The notes under the pieces are model-generated. The model searched no databases. It saw only the letters and a program-made list of their open reading frames with translations, and was not told where the DNA came from. Below, piece by piece: positions 55,939-64,000 of a stretch of DNA of 64,000 nucleotides. How positions within the stretch are numbered: position 1 is the first letter of the stretch; the number at the start of each line of letters is the position of its first letter. Origin of the DNA: Candidatus Gastranaerophilales bacterium (GTDB lineage Bacteria > Cyanobacteriota > Vampirovibrionia > Gastranaerophilales > Gastranaerophilaceae); assembly GCA_944323135.1 (NCBI GenBank), contig CALURI010000011.1, forward strand, positions 17,525-81,524, given 5' to 3'. A program made the translations under genes and the position numbers.

Positions 55939-57672
55939 TTACGAATTAAAAAATGATTTAAACGCAGTATTATCTCTTACCAGTGACCTTGAGAATTCGT
56001 CATTCGCTACAGCTGACAAATCTCCATTTGTGCCTGACGGCGAAGATGTTCGGTCAGTAGATGACGATGTTGCGCTTAATGAAGCTGAATTATTTTGCTT
56101 TTCAGCTTCCTGTTTCGCAAGTTCTGCTGCATGTTTTTTATTTGTTTTCGACCTTGTATATAGCGGAATAAATACGCCTAATGCTAATAATGAGAATACA
56201 ATATTTCCTATTTGGCATATTGTTCTCAAACGTTTATCATTATGAGTTGCAAGCTCATCTGAGGATTTTAGCGATGTATGTTTTGCCCAGTGCCAGAATT
56301 TTTTCATAACACTGGCATCTTTATCAGGTGCAGGTTTTAATCTGTTAATTAAATGTACACCATCTTTTTTATGACTGTGTTCCAGTAAAGTAGCAATTCC
56401 TTTTGCAACATAATCACCCAAAAAATAAAAACTTGAGAAAGTAGCAATATCTCTAACAGTTGCTTCTCTTAATTCATTCTTGTCTTCAGAAGCACCCATA
56501 CGACTTGCAAAAGTAGCTGTTGAAATTATTCTTGCCTGATCCATTGTAGGGAAAATACCCTTAAACTGGAATATATTCTTTAATACAGGTCTGTCCATAA
56601 ACATTGAAAGACCGCATACTCCGAGCATTGAACCGATAGAAATAAATTTCTGTGCTAAAAGTTCTCGTTTTTCTTTTGAAGATAACTCTTTATGTTCTGT
56701 ATCTTTACTAAAATCTTTATAAATCGGAGCTCCTTTTCTCCCAGATGTTTTACGAGTAATCCACCTGTTAATAGGCTGCATTGATATTGCTAACGGAATA
56801 ATTAAACCTAAACCGCCAATACTTTTCCAATTTACAAGTTTTTTAGCCTTATTAAAGTATTTAGCAAGCTTATCAGCATCCGTAATATTTTCTTTTACAA
56901 CACCACGAAGCATTTTTACAGTATCTTCACACAAAGATTCAAGATTATTAGAGAAAAATCCTTTATCACCGTTAAATTTAATATTTTCGGCAATTAATGT
57001 TTCTTCAACAATATCACGATAAGCTTTTTTAAATTGTTTAGAACTATATTTCTTAGAAGTTACAAGATTTACAAATTCATTTACGGAATTATGAACTTTT
57101 TCATTACCTATTTTGCCAATAAATTTACCGTTACCATCTCGCTTGATACCAAGAAGCTCATCAAAATATTTAGTATCATGAGCATCAACACCGGAAAGGC
57201 TGCCCAATTCATTTCTAAAAGTATTATAAATTTTTTCTTCTTTAGTAACGCCTTCTGCTTCAGTGTAAAATTTATGAATTTTATCTATAGCATCACTATT
57301 TGCCCAAGTAGTAATAAGATTAGATTTCTTAAAACCACCCATAATAGGACGTTGGAGAAGCGATGCAACTCCCATTACAATAAAGCTTGGGATTATGCAA
57401 TTAACTATCAAACCTGAAGATTCACGTCTCAAAGCTTCAAATCCTGCATAACTGTTTGATTCTTTAGTCTCAACAATTGTACGAGGGATAATAGCTGTAG
57501 ATAAATCCAATACAGAAACATTTACCATAGGCTGTTTTTCACAATATTGAACCAATAAAATAGGCAAATCAGCTAAACCGCCTTTAAATGCCGGATTTTT
57601 TTGCGCATCATAATCCCTTTGTGGGGTATTACTATTTTTATTTACACTGGATAAACTAACTTTTTCTATCAT
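55939..57672 (-). CDS. Large membrane protein of unknown family (paralogue of 54226 gene)
   Basis: A 577-aa protein with the same plan: N-terminal NPAFKGGLADLPILLVQY, then DLSTAIIPRTIVETKES, RRESSGLIVNC, LAISMQPINRWITRKTSG, QFKGIFPTMDQARIIS, DKNELREATVRDIATFSS. Membrane-type stretches near 105-120, 285-300, 340-360 and 495-515. The C-terminus is Ser/Asn-rich. It lies 15 bp upstream of its paralogue on the same strand, so the pair is one operon from an ancestral tandem duplication, now strongly diverged. Confidence 0.65.
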   Translation of the reverse strand: MIEKVSLSSVNKNSNTPQRDYDAQKNPAFKGGLADLPILLVQYCEKQPMVNVSVLDLSTAIIPRTIVETKESNSYAGFEALRRESSGLIVNCIIPSFIVMGVASLLQRPIMGGFKKSNLITTWANSDAIDKIHKFYTEAEGVTKEEKIYNTFRNELGSLSGVDAHDTKYFDELLGIKRDGNGKFIGKIGNEKVHNSVNEFVNLVTSKKYSSKQFKKAYRDIVEETLIAENIKFNGDKGFFSNNLESLCEDTVKMLRGVVKENITDADKLAKYFNKAKKLVNWKSIGGLGLIIPLAISMQPINRWITRKTSGRKGAPIYKDFSKDTEHKELSSKEKRELLAQKFISIGSMLGVCGLSMFMDRPVLKNIFQFKGIFPTMDQARIISTATFASRMGASEDKNELREATVRDIATFSSFYFLGDYVAKGIATLLEHSHKKDGVHLINRLKPAPDKDASVMKKFWHWAKHTSLKSSDELATHNDKRLRTICQIGNIVFSLLALGVFIPLYTRSKTNKKHAAELAKQEAEKQNNSASLSATSSSTDRTSSPSGTNGDLSAVANDEFSRSLVRDNTAFKSFFNS

Positions 57673-57968
57673 AATATAGTCTGGTTTAAAACTTCACACA
57701 CATTATAACAATGACACATTAATATTAAAAGCCATACATAAAAAAAATTGCTTATATTAAAGAAAATGTTAAAGAGATATTAAGATTAATTTTTGAATTT
57801 TTAATTAATAATAGAGAAATTTTAAACAAAAATTTTATTTTTTTTTATAAAAACTCTATAAAAATTAATCAAAATATATAAAAAACACAAAAAAAATAGT
57901 TAAAAATTTTTGTAAATAATTGTAACAATTACATTTAATAATTTAAAAAAGTATAGACAAAATATATA
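57673..57968. other. AT-rich intergenic region, no gene seen
   Basis: 296 bp between the cca stop and the start of the membrane-protein operon, almost all A/T with runs such as TTTTTTTT. It should hold the promoter of the 57672 operon and the cca 3' end. No clear hairpin, tRNA or ORF was identified. Confidence 0.6.
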
Positions 57969-59366
57969 CTAAACATAATTTTTAACAAATTCAACAGCAT
58001 GGTCACGAGTCAAAACATCACCTGAAATCTGAGCTTCATGCAAAGCTTCCATAATTTCTCCAAGACGCTTAGACGGCTTTATATTCAAAATTTTCATAAC
58101 ATCATTACCGTCTAATAATTTTGGCAGAGGTTTCAAAGTTTCTCGTTCCTCAAGGTAAAATCTTAAAAGCATATCCAATGACATTATGTTTCTTTGTACA
58201 ATTTCATCAGTTATTTCAGGACCTCTTGCCGATAACCTGTCAGCTTGTGCAAGAACAATAGCATCAATTGAATTTTTATCCATTTTTCTGACATAACGCA
58301 TCATAATCTTTTCTGTAATTTGCGGGGAATTCATAACATGCGAAGGATAAATATGATATTTAATCATAGTAGAAATATAATCAATTTGTTTATTTGAAAA
58401 ATGCAAATCCTTTAAGATTTTTACGGACATTTTTGCACCGACGTCATCGTGTTTTATAAACCTGTGTTTTCCTTCTTCAATTGTCCAAGTCGAAAATTTT
58501 CCGATATCATGCATGAAAGCGGCGAGTTTTAAATGAGCGAGACGCGAAAAACCGCCAAAGTCAACACGGTCTAAATGTTCTTTCACATCATCAGAAGCAT
58601 CATTATAAATTATTTGAACCTGCTTAACTGCTTCAATAGAGTGATGAAATAAATCTAAATGATGATGGGCATTAGGAGGAACTTGTTTTAATTCATTTAC
58701 AAAAGGAAAAATTTCTTCTAACAACCAAGTTTTATTCATATTTTCAAGAGCGACATGAGCATATTCTCCGCTAAAAAGTTTCAAAAGCTCATAATTAATT
58801 CTTTCAACTGCTGACTTATGAATTAAATCTGAATATTTGCAAACAGCATTAATCGTTTCCGGTGCAAGTTGAAAACCATATAAAGCTTGAAATCTATAAA
58901 CTCTCAAAAGTCTTAAAGGATCATCTATAAAATTATGTTCGTTTACATAATTAATGCACTTATTCATAATATCAGTAACTCCGCCTGATATATCTATAAC
59001 ATCACCTGTTTTTATATTTACAGCTATCGCATTAATAGTTAAATCTCTACGCATCAAATCTTGTTCAATTGAATCTCCGACAGGATTTGTGACATCTATA
59101 TAATTAATTTTATCAGGCAAAACAAGTCTGTATATCTTATTTTGTTCATCGAGAGGAACAAAAGTAGCATTAAAAAAATCGGCAAGTTTTAAAGCAAATT
59201 CCCTTGCATCTTCATCCATTACTATTATATCTCTGTCAGTGCTTTCAAGCCCCATATAATAATCGCGAACTGAACCGCCTACAAGATAAATTTCATTATC
59301 AAATTTATCCGCAATTGTTGAAATAACAGCATCTAATTTAATTTTTTCTATAATTTTCGAATTCAT
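57969..59366 (-). CDS. cca: CCA tRNA nucleotidyltransferase / poly(A) polymerase family with HD domain
   Basis: A 465-aa class II nucleotidyltransferase. IYLVGGSVRDYYMG and STDRDIIVMD give the nucleotidyl head (DxD type), and RRDLTINAIAV is the next signature. An HD phosphohydrolase segment (AAFMHDIGK) lies in the C-terminal half, common in cyanobacterial-type CCA enzymes. It adds or repairs the CCA end of tRNAs. Its start overlaps the end of rsmE by 29 bp. Confidence 0.93.
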   Translation of the reverse strand: MNSKIIEKIKLDAVISTIADKFDNEIYLVGGSVRDYYMGLESTDRDIIVMDEDAREFALKLADFFNATFVPLDEQNKIYRLVLPDKINYIDVTNPVGDSIEQDLMRRDLTINAIAVNIKTGDVIDISGGVTDIMNKCINYVNEHNFIDDPLRLLRVYRFQALYGFQLAPETINAVCKYSDLIHKSAVERINYELLKLFSGEYAHVALENMNKTWLLEEIFPFVNELKQVPPNAHHHLDLFHHSIEAVKQVQIIYNDASDDVKEHLDRVDFGGFSRLAHLKLAAFMHDIGKFSTWTIEEGKHRFIKHDDVGAKMSVKILKDLHFSNKQIDYISTMIKYHIYPSHVMNSPQITEKIMMRYVRKMDKNSIDAIVLAQADRLSARGPEITDEIVQRNIMSLDMLLRFYLEERETLKPLPKLLDGNDVMKILNIKPSKRLGEIMEALHEAQISGDVLTRDHAVEFVKNYV

Positions 59367-60087
59367 AAATCACATTTCCTAAAGCAACTGTAACTGCAGT
59401 ATCAGCTTTTAATATAAGCTCTCCTAATGTAAGCATTGCAACATCATTTTCTTTAAATAGTTTAAATTCTCTTTCGGAAAAACCACCTTCAGGACCAATA
59501 ATTATTACAACCTTTTCCTCATTTTTTATAGGGTTAGCACTACAATATTCATGTAATGAGAGTTTCGCAAATCTTTCACAAAATGCAATAACTCTATACC
59601 CGCTGTCTTTTAATTTAACAATATTTTCTAAATTAGTCAACTCGTAACATGTCGGAATATATGCCCTTTCACATTGTTTAGAAGCTTCAAGCATAATTCT
59701 TTGCCATTTTGGGATTTTCTTTTGGATAACAGTCTGGCTAAGAGCGCAATTATCAGTATAGACAGGATAAACACCATCCGCACCAAGTTCGGTTGATTTT
59801 TCAATAATTTCTGACTGAGCATCACTTCTAAGCGGACTTTGCGCAAGAAATAATCGAAAATCAAGCCTTCTATTTGAGTGATAAGAATTTTCAACATAAA
59901 CTGTTATAACCTTATTTGAAATATCTTTTACAACAGTTTCATATTGAATTTGATTTTCGTCAATAAAAAGTAATTTTTCACCAACTTTAGTTCTTAAAGA
60001 TTTTGCAATATGGTTATAATTTTCTTTATCTGATATTACAATTTCTTTATTTTTTACATCACCGGAACTTATAAAAAAATGCGGCAT
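59338..60087 (-). CDS. rsmE: 16S rRNA m3U1498 methyltransferase
   Basis: A 249-aa SPOUT methyltransferase. N-terminal PUA-like part (NHIAKSLRTKVGEKL). The catalytic half has LAQSPLRSDAQSEIIEKSTELGADG with the conserved K..ELG, IGPEGGFSEREF (SAM loop) and LGELILKADTAVTVALG (usual form LRxETA). AAAAGGAG before ATG. Co-transcribed with cca. Confidence 0.94.
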   Translation of the reverse strand: MPHFFISSGDVKNKEIVISDKENYNHIAKSLRTKVGEKLLFIDENQIQYETVVKDISNKVITVYVENSYHSNRRLDFRLFLAQSPLRSDAQSEIIEKSTELGADGVYPVYTDNCALSQTVIQKKIPKWQRIMLEASKQCERAYIPTCYELTNLENIVKLKDSGYRVIAFCERFAKLSLHEYCSANPIKNEEKVVIIIGPEGGFSEREFKLFKENDVAMLTLGELILKADTAVTVALGNVIYEFENYRKN

Positions 60088-60166
60088 AAAAACTCCTTTT
60101 ATGAAAATTATTGTACTATAAAAATATAATATATACTTAAAAATTTAATCTTTATAAACTCTTAAC

Positions 60167-60193
60167 TTGAAAATAAATTATCAGTGGTATAAT
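60167..60193 (+). promoter_or_regulatory. Predicted typA promoter with extended -10
   Basis: TTGAAA (60167-60172), 15-nt spacer, TATAAT (60188-60193) preceded by TGG (extended -10), 48 nt before the typA ATG. Confidence 0.55.
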
Positions 60194-60241
60194 ATTAAAG
60201 TGTAATATTTACACTAAACAAAATATAAATGGCAGGTAATT

Positions 60242-62041
60242 ATGATAAAAGAAAATAAAAACATAAGAAATATAGCAATCATAGCACACGTTGACCACGG
60301 TAAAACAACACTTGTTGACTGTTTATTAAAACAAGCAGGTGCATTTAGAGCAAATCAACAGGTACAGGAACGTGTATTAGACAGTAATGATCTTGAAAGA
60401 GAACGCGGAATTACAATTCTTTCAAAAAACATTTCCATTAATTACAAAAATACAAAAATTAATGTTGTAGATACTCCGGGACACGCAGATTTCGGCGGAG
60501 AGGTTGAACGTGTTTTAGGTATGGTAGACGGAGCTTTATTAATTGTTGATGCTGCAGAAGGACCAATGCCTCAAACTAGATTTGTTTTGTCAAAAGCTTT
60601 AGAATTAGGACTAAAGATTATCGTTGTAATAAACAAAATTGATAAACCTGCTGCTGAACCTTTAACAGCTCTTGATAAAGTTTTTGATTTATTTACGGAA
60701 TTAACTGACAGAGAAGATTTAATAGATTTCCCATTTATTTTTTCTAGCAGTCTAAACGGTTTTGCAATAAAAGATTTAGATGATGAAAGAAAAGATATGA
60801 TTCCGCTTCTTGATTGTATATTGGAAAACATTAAACCTCCTAAAGGAGATGAAGAAAAACCGCTTCAATTTAGAGCTACAACTCTTGATTATAACGAATA
60901 TGTAGGAAGAATTGTTATCGGAAGAATTGAAAACGGAAAAATTAAATCACAAGAACAAGTTTGCGTAGTACACGCAGACGGAAGTCAAGAAAAAGGAAAG
61001 ATTACAAAACTTTTCGGATTCCACGATTTAGGACGTATTGAAATAGAAGAAGCCTGTGCCGGAGATATTGTTGGTATAGCAGGATTTTCAGATATTCAAA
61101 TAGGCGAAAGTATTTGTTCAATTTCAAATCCAATGCCTTTACCTTTGATTAAAGTTGACGAACCCACATTACAGATGAATTTTTCTGTAAACGACAGTCC
61201 GTTTGCAGGAACTGAAGGGAAATATGTAACATCAAGACAATTAAGAAAAAGATTGTATGATGAACTTGAAAAAAATGTAAGTTTACGAGTAGAAGATACT
61301 GACAGCACAGATGTTTTCAGAGTATCAGGCAGAGGTGAACTTCATCTTGGGATTTTAATTGAAACAATGCGTCGTGAAGGTTATGAATTTCAAGTATCAA
61401 AACCGGAAGTTATTTATAAAACAATTGACGGCAACCAATGTGAGCCTTATGAAAATTTAATTGTTGATGTTCCGGAAGGCTATGCTGGCAGCTGTATTGA
61501 CAGGCTTTCCGGCAGAAAAGCCGAAATGAAAGAAATGAATAATAACAAAAACAGAACAACAATGGTATTTCATATACCTGCCAGAGGACTTATCGGATTT
61601 AGAAGCGAATTTATCAGAATGACTCGTGGCGAAGGCATTATGTATCACACATTCTTGGATTACAGACCTTATGCAGGCGACATTCCGCGCCAGAGAAACG
61701 GCTCTATTATTGCCCACGAACAGGGTGAAGCAATTCCTTATGCCCTGGCTCAATACGAGGACAGAGGAGTATTTTTTGTAACCCCGAAAACAAAAGTTTA
61801 CCGCGGAATGATTATCGGCGAGTGCAACAAACCGCAGGATATTGTGGTTAATATATGCAAAACAAAAAAATTAACCAATATGAGAAGTGCAACTGCTGAT
61901 GTTATGGTAACCTTGCAGGCTCATAAAGAAATGTCTCTGGAAGAATGTATGGAATACATCGGAGATGATGAACTCGTTGAAATTACTCCACAGAATATAA
62001 GAATAAGAAAAGCAGATTTAACAAGAAAAATTTACAATTAA
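60242..62041 (+). CDS. typA: Translational GTPase TypA/BipA
   Basis: A 599-aa ribosome-binding GTPase acting in 50S assembly and stress adaptation. G1 [13 protein letters not shown]3 [15 protein letters not shown] and G4 NKIDKP sit in the G domain. [17 protein letters not shown] follows in domain III, and the BipA-specific C-terminus includes GLIGFRSEF and [14 protein letters not shown]. Full length. Closed by a strong terminator. Confidence 0.96.
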   Translation: MIKENKNIRNIAIIAHVDHGKTTLVDCLLKQAGAFRANQQVQERVLDSNDLERERGITILSKNISINYKNTKINVVDTPGHADFGGEVERVLGMVDGALLIVDAAEGPMPQTRFVLSKALELGLKIIVVINKIDKPAAEPLTALDKVFDLFTELTDREDLIDFPFIFSSSLNGFAIKDLDDERKDMIPLLDCILENIKPPKGDEEKPLQFRATTLDYNEYVGRIVIGRIENGKIKSQEQVCVVHADGSQEKGKITKLFGFHDLGRIEIEEACAGDIVGIAGFSDIQIGESICSISNPMPLPLIKVDEPTLQMNFSVNDSPFAGTEGKYVTSRQLRKRLYDELEKNVSLRVEDTDSTDVFRVSGRGELHLGILIETMRREGYEFQVSKPEVIYKTIDGNQCEPYENLIVDVPEGYAGSCIDRLSGRKAEMKEMNNNKNRTTMVFHIPARGLIGFRSEFIRMTRGEGIMYHTFLDYRPYAGDIPRQRNGSIIAHEQGEAIPYALAQYEDRGVFFVTPKTKVYRGMIIGECNKPQDIVVNICKTKKLTNMRSATADVMVTLQAHKEMSLEECMEYIGDDELVEITPQNIRIRKADLTRKIYN

Positions 62042-62067
62042 AAAATGCCGCTTAAAGCGGCATTTTT
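62041..62067 (+). terminator. Bidirectional terminator between typA and prepilin gene
   Basis: AAAAATGCCGCTT pairs with AAGCGGCATTTTT with almost no loop (effective loop TTAAA); T5 after. It lies between the typA stop and the stop of the convergent prepilin gene. Confidence 0.9.
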
Positions 62068-62069
62068 AT

Positions 62070-62947
62070 TTACTGTCCCATATTCTTTATCATAGAAGCT
62101 GCAGATGTTCCGCCTTCTTCAATCATTGATGAGCCTCCTTTAAGCTTCAATGCACTTGAATCTGTTGAAACAATGCTGAAATCAAAAATATCATATCCCC
62201 ATTTATTAGGCCTTTTTTTACCATTTACATCTATAGCAAATCCAATATTTCCGGGCCAGCTGCCCTTAAAGAGCATTATTGTCCCATCAGCCAGTACGTA
62301 AGCTTTTCTGTCATTAAGAATAGCACTTTTGCGCCACCAGCTATGGCCTGTAGTTTCTTTATTTAAATCTTCGTCAGATAAACTGTCATCTTGAGCTTTT
62401 TTAATAGAATCAATTCCGTTATATTCAGGAATACACTCCGGGTAAGCTTTATTTTCACAAATTTTTAAAATTTTAACGGATTTTTCAAACTGTTTCCAAA
62501 ACTCTGTACATTCACCCATTCTGCCGTTATAGTCAGACGGAATCGGCTTGCCTTCATTATTTCCCCAGTTTGTGCAATTACCGGCATCATCATAATTTGT
62601 ACAATAAAGCAATCCGCTTGCATAAGGCGACGTATCCCAGCCGTAACACTCAGGTTTATAACCCATATTGGCTTCTACAAGCCTTATTCCTTGATAAACT
62701 GTAGAATAAGCCTTTTTAAACTGATTTTTTAACACCATTTTTTGATAGTTTGCAACTAAAACAGGCATAGTCATGGCTGCGACTACGCCGATAATGCCTA
62801 ATGTTATTAAAACTTCCGCCAACGTAAACGCGGCTCGGCAGATATTGTCAAAGTGACAGATTTGCGCAGCACCTTCAGCAAGAGTGAAAGCACTACTAAA
62901 AGCGGCTAAGCCCCCCCCCGACGTTCCAATAAATCACATTTTTTCAT
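62070..62947 (-). CDS. Prepilin-like protein, start out of frame at a G9 tract, duplicated AFTLAE leader
   Basis: The body (62070-62822) has MTMPVLVANYQKMV after the pilin helix and a long C-terminal domain with several Cys. The start ATG 62947 (AAAGGAGC before it) reads MKKCDLLERRGGA then stop. The pilin frame passes through GLAAFSSAFTLAEG, then GAAQICHFDNICRA, then AFTLAEVLITLG, with no start codon upstream before a stop. Adding one G to the run 62911-62919 joins them: MKKCDLLERRGGGLAAFSSA and on. So the gene is off by one base, and its leader holds two copies of AFTLAE. Confidence 0.75.
62911..62919 (-). repeat. G9 homopolymer in prepilin leader
   Basis: Nine consecutive C on the plus strand, read as G on the coding strand, 28 nt after the A of the ATG. 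10 (or 7) G is in frame; 9 is not. Confidence 0.95.
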
Positions 62948-63000
62948 AAATTCAGCTCCTTTATTTAAGATTCTTCTTTCTAAACTTTTATCCTATTATA

Positions 63001-63909
63001 TCAAATTTTAGAAGCTTTTTCAAGACTCTTACCCTTTATTAATGACTGAGAAAATACCGATAAAAATATCAATATCATTCCAGTATAAAAAGAAATCGTA
63101 AAATCATGAGCTTCCCCAAAGAAAATCACAGCTAATAAAATTCCATATATAGGTTCAAGGTTTCCTGCAATACCTACTGTAAAAGCTGATAATTTTTTCA
63201 AAACAGAAATATGAAGCAAATATAAAAGTACAGTACAAAAAAATGCCAAAATCAAAAGCCAAAACAATTCCGCAAAATTAGGCAAAATCGTACTTACAGA
63301 ATTAAAATGCAAATATACAGGCAAAATTCCCAACATAAAAAATGAACCGCCTAACAATTCATAAAATAACATATTTCTTGTCGATTTTCCGACTTCAATA
63401 ATCTGATTATATAATGTGTAAAGAGCAAATAATGCCGCTGAAATAATGCCTAAAATAATCCCAAATCTATAACTTGTATCAAAACTAAAAATTAACAAAA
63501 TCCCAAAAACTGCAAGTAAACTAAAAAATAATTCAATAAATGAAAATTTAGTTTTTTCTATGATTGGTTGAAACAGTACCGTAAAAAATCCAACAAGAGA
63601 ATAACATACAACACCTATTGATACACTGGAATACTTTATACTCCCGAAAAAAAATATCAAATGTAATGCAAGTAATGCTCCTAATCCAATAATTTTTATA
63701 GAATTAGAAACATTTTCAATCGGTTTCTTTTTCATAAAAAACAGCATTATACAAAAAATTAAAAAAGCAAAAAGCATTCTATAAAAGACGATCAGACCTT
63801 CATTCATAGGAATTAACTTTGCAAGAATCCCTGTAAAACCTGCAAGTAAAACCGATATATGCAATTTTAAATACTCAAACTTAATTCCTCGCATACCACA
63901 ATTTTGCAT
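63001..63909 (-). CDS. EamA/DMT-family transporter
   Basis: A 302-aa inner-membrane transporter with about ten helices in two EamA repeats. The first repeat has VLLAGFTGILAKLIPMNEGL and VFYRMLFAFLIF. The second has GIILGIISAALFALYTLYNQ and FTVGIAGNLEPIYGILLAVIFFGE, the signature ending of the family. Metabolite exported or imported unknown. Start ATG 63909 is uncertain; ATG 63894 is in frame and neither has a clear Shine-Dalgarno. Confidence 0.9.
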   Translation of the reverse strand: MQNCGMRGIKFEYLKLHISVLLAGFTGILAKLIPMNEGLIVFYRMLFAFLIFCIMLFFMKKKPIENVSNSIKIIGLGALLALHLIFFFGSIKYSSVSIGVVCYSLVGFFTVLFQPIIEKTKFSFIELFFSLLAVFGILLIFSFDTSYRFGIILGIISAALFALYTLYNQIIEVGKSTRNMLFYELLGGSFFMLGILPVYLHFNSVSTILPNFAELFWLLILAFFCTVLLYLLHISVLKKLSAFTVGIAGNLEPIYGILLAVIFFGEAHDFTISFYTGMILIFLSVFSQSLIKGKSLEKASKI

Positions 63910-63925
63910 TTTTTTATTAAATAAG

Positions 63926-64000
63926 TCAAATTAATTCTTTATATAAATTCAAATATTTTTGCGAACTTCTACCCCAAGAGAAATCAGCTTCCATTGCAGA
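63926..64000 (-). CDS. C-terminal end of a glycogen synthase (GlgA)-like glycosyltransferase, cut by window
   Basis: The frame is open to the window edge: 24 residues, MEADFSWGRSSQKYLNLYKE and LI, then TGA at 63926-63928. The pattern DFSW..S...YL.LY..L is the end of GlgA and related GT5 glycosyltransferases. Too short for certainty; a GT4 enzyme is possible. It stops 16 bp before the EamA gene's start, so both are likely in one transcript. Confidence 0.55.
   Translation of the reverse strand, partial: SAMEADFSWGRSSQKYLNLYKELI

Overview
The window is a low-GC, gene-dense bacterial chromosome segment. It most resembles a non-photosynthetic gut cyanobacterial relative (Candidatus Gastranaerophilales/Melainabacteria). 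The evidence is: an ATP synthase cluster in cyanobacterial order (a, c, b', b, delta, alpha, gamma, with beta and epsilon absent); many type IV prepilin-like genes with the FTLAEVLITLGIIGVV signature; several large membrane proteins of no recognised family; and anaerobe-type oxygen defence (superoxide reductase plus ferritin). The lineage call is inference from gene content. No 16S rRNA or tRNA was seen.

Layout. 1-5 kb: end of rpsG, a glutaredoxin plus degenerate hybrid-cluster-like operon, wecB, small secreted or unknown genes. 5-10 kb: two-component system operon, then superoxide reductase and ferritin. 10-18 kb: degenerate AAA-like protein, SRP RNA, glycosyltransferase, carbohydrate deacetylase, secreted phospholipase-D-type nuclease, a prepilin, an XRE regulator, vWA and ADP-ribosyltransferase-like proteins. 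18-24.7 kb: PLP lyase, a glucan phosphorylase homologue lacking its PLP lysine, repeat copy 1, an AMMECR1-like/toroid fusion. 24.8-33 kb: smc-scpA-scpB and a secreted metalloprotease. 34-39 kb: YbaK, a sensor kinase, a TPR protein. 38.8-43 kb: leuA-like gene, repeat copy 2, leuC. 43-48 kb: ECF sigma/anti-sigma pair, glgC, purN-like, birA. 48-53.4 kb: ATP synthase. 53.5-64 kb: prepilins, two paralogous membrane proteins, cca, rsmE, typA, an EamA transporter, and the 3' end of a glgA-like gene.

The most unusual signal is in the prepilin genes. Three of the four (33.9, 53.5 and 62.9 kb) have a strong ribosome-binding site and ATG, then a G/C-rich tract (10 C, 9 G, or GGGGAGGGGG). The tract puts the start out of frame with the FTLAEVLITLG coding frame. 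In all three, exactly one extra base in the tract (or a -1 slip) restores a perfect prepilin leader. This looks like a set of phase-variable or recoded surface genes, with homopolymer base-calling error as the main alternative. One of these leaders also carries the AFTLAE cleavage-type motif twice, written in different synonymous codons.

The second notable structure is a 1,577-bp direct repeat that appears perfect (21269-22845 and 40107-41683). It carries a 401-aa gene of unknown function between two terminators. Copy 2 carries the last codons of the phosphorylase gene that lies next to copy 1, so the direction of copying can be read: copy 1 to copy 2. Copy 2 sits between leuA-like and leuC.
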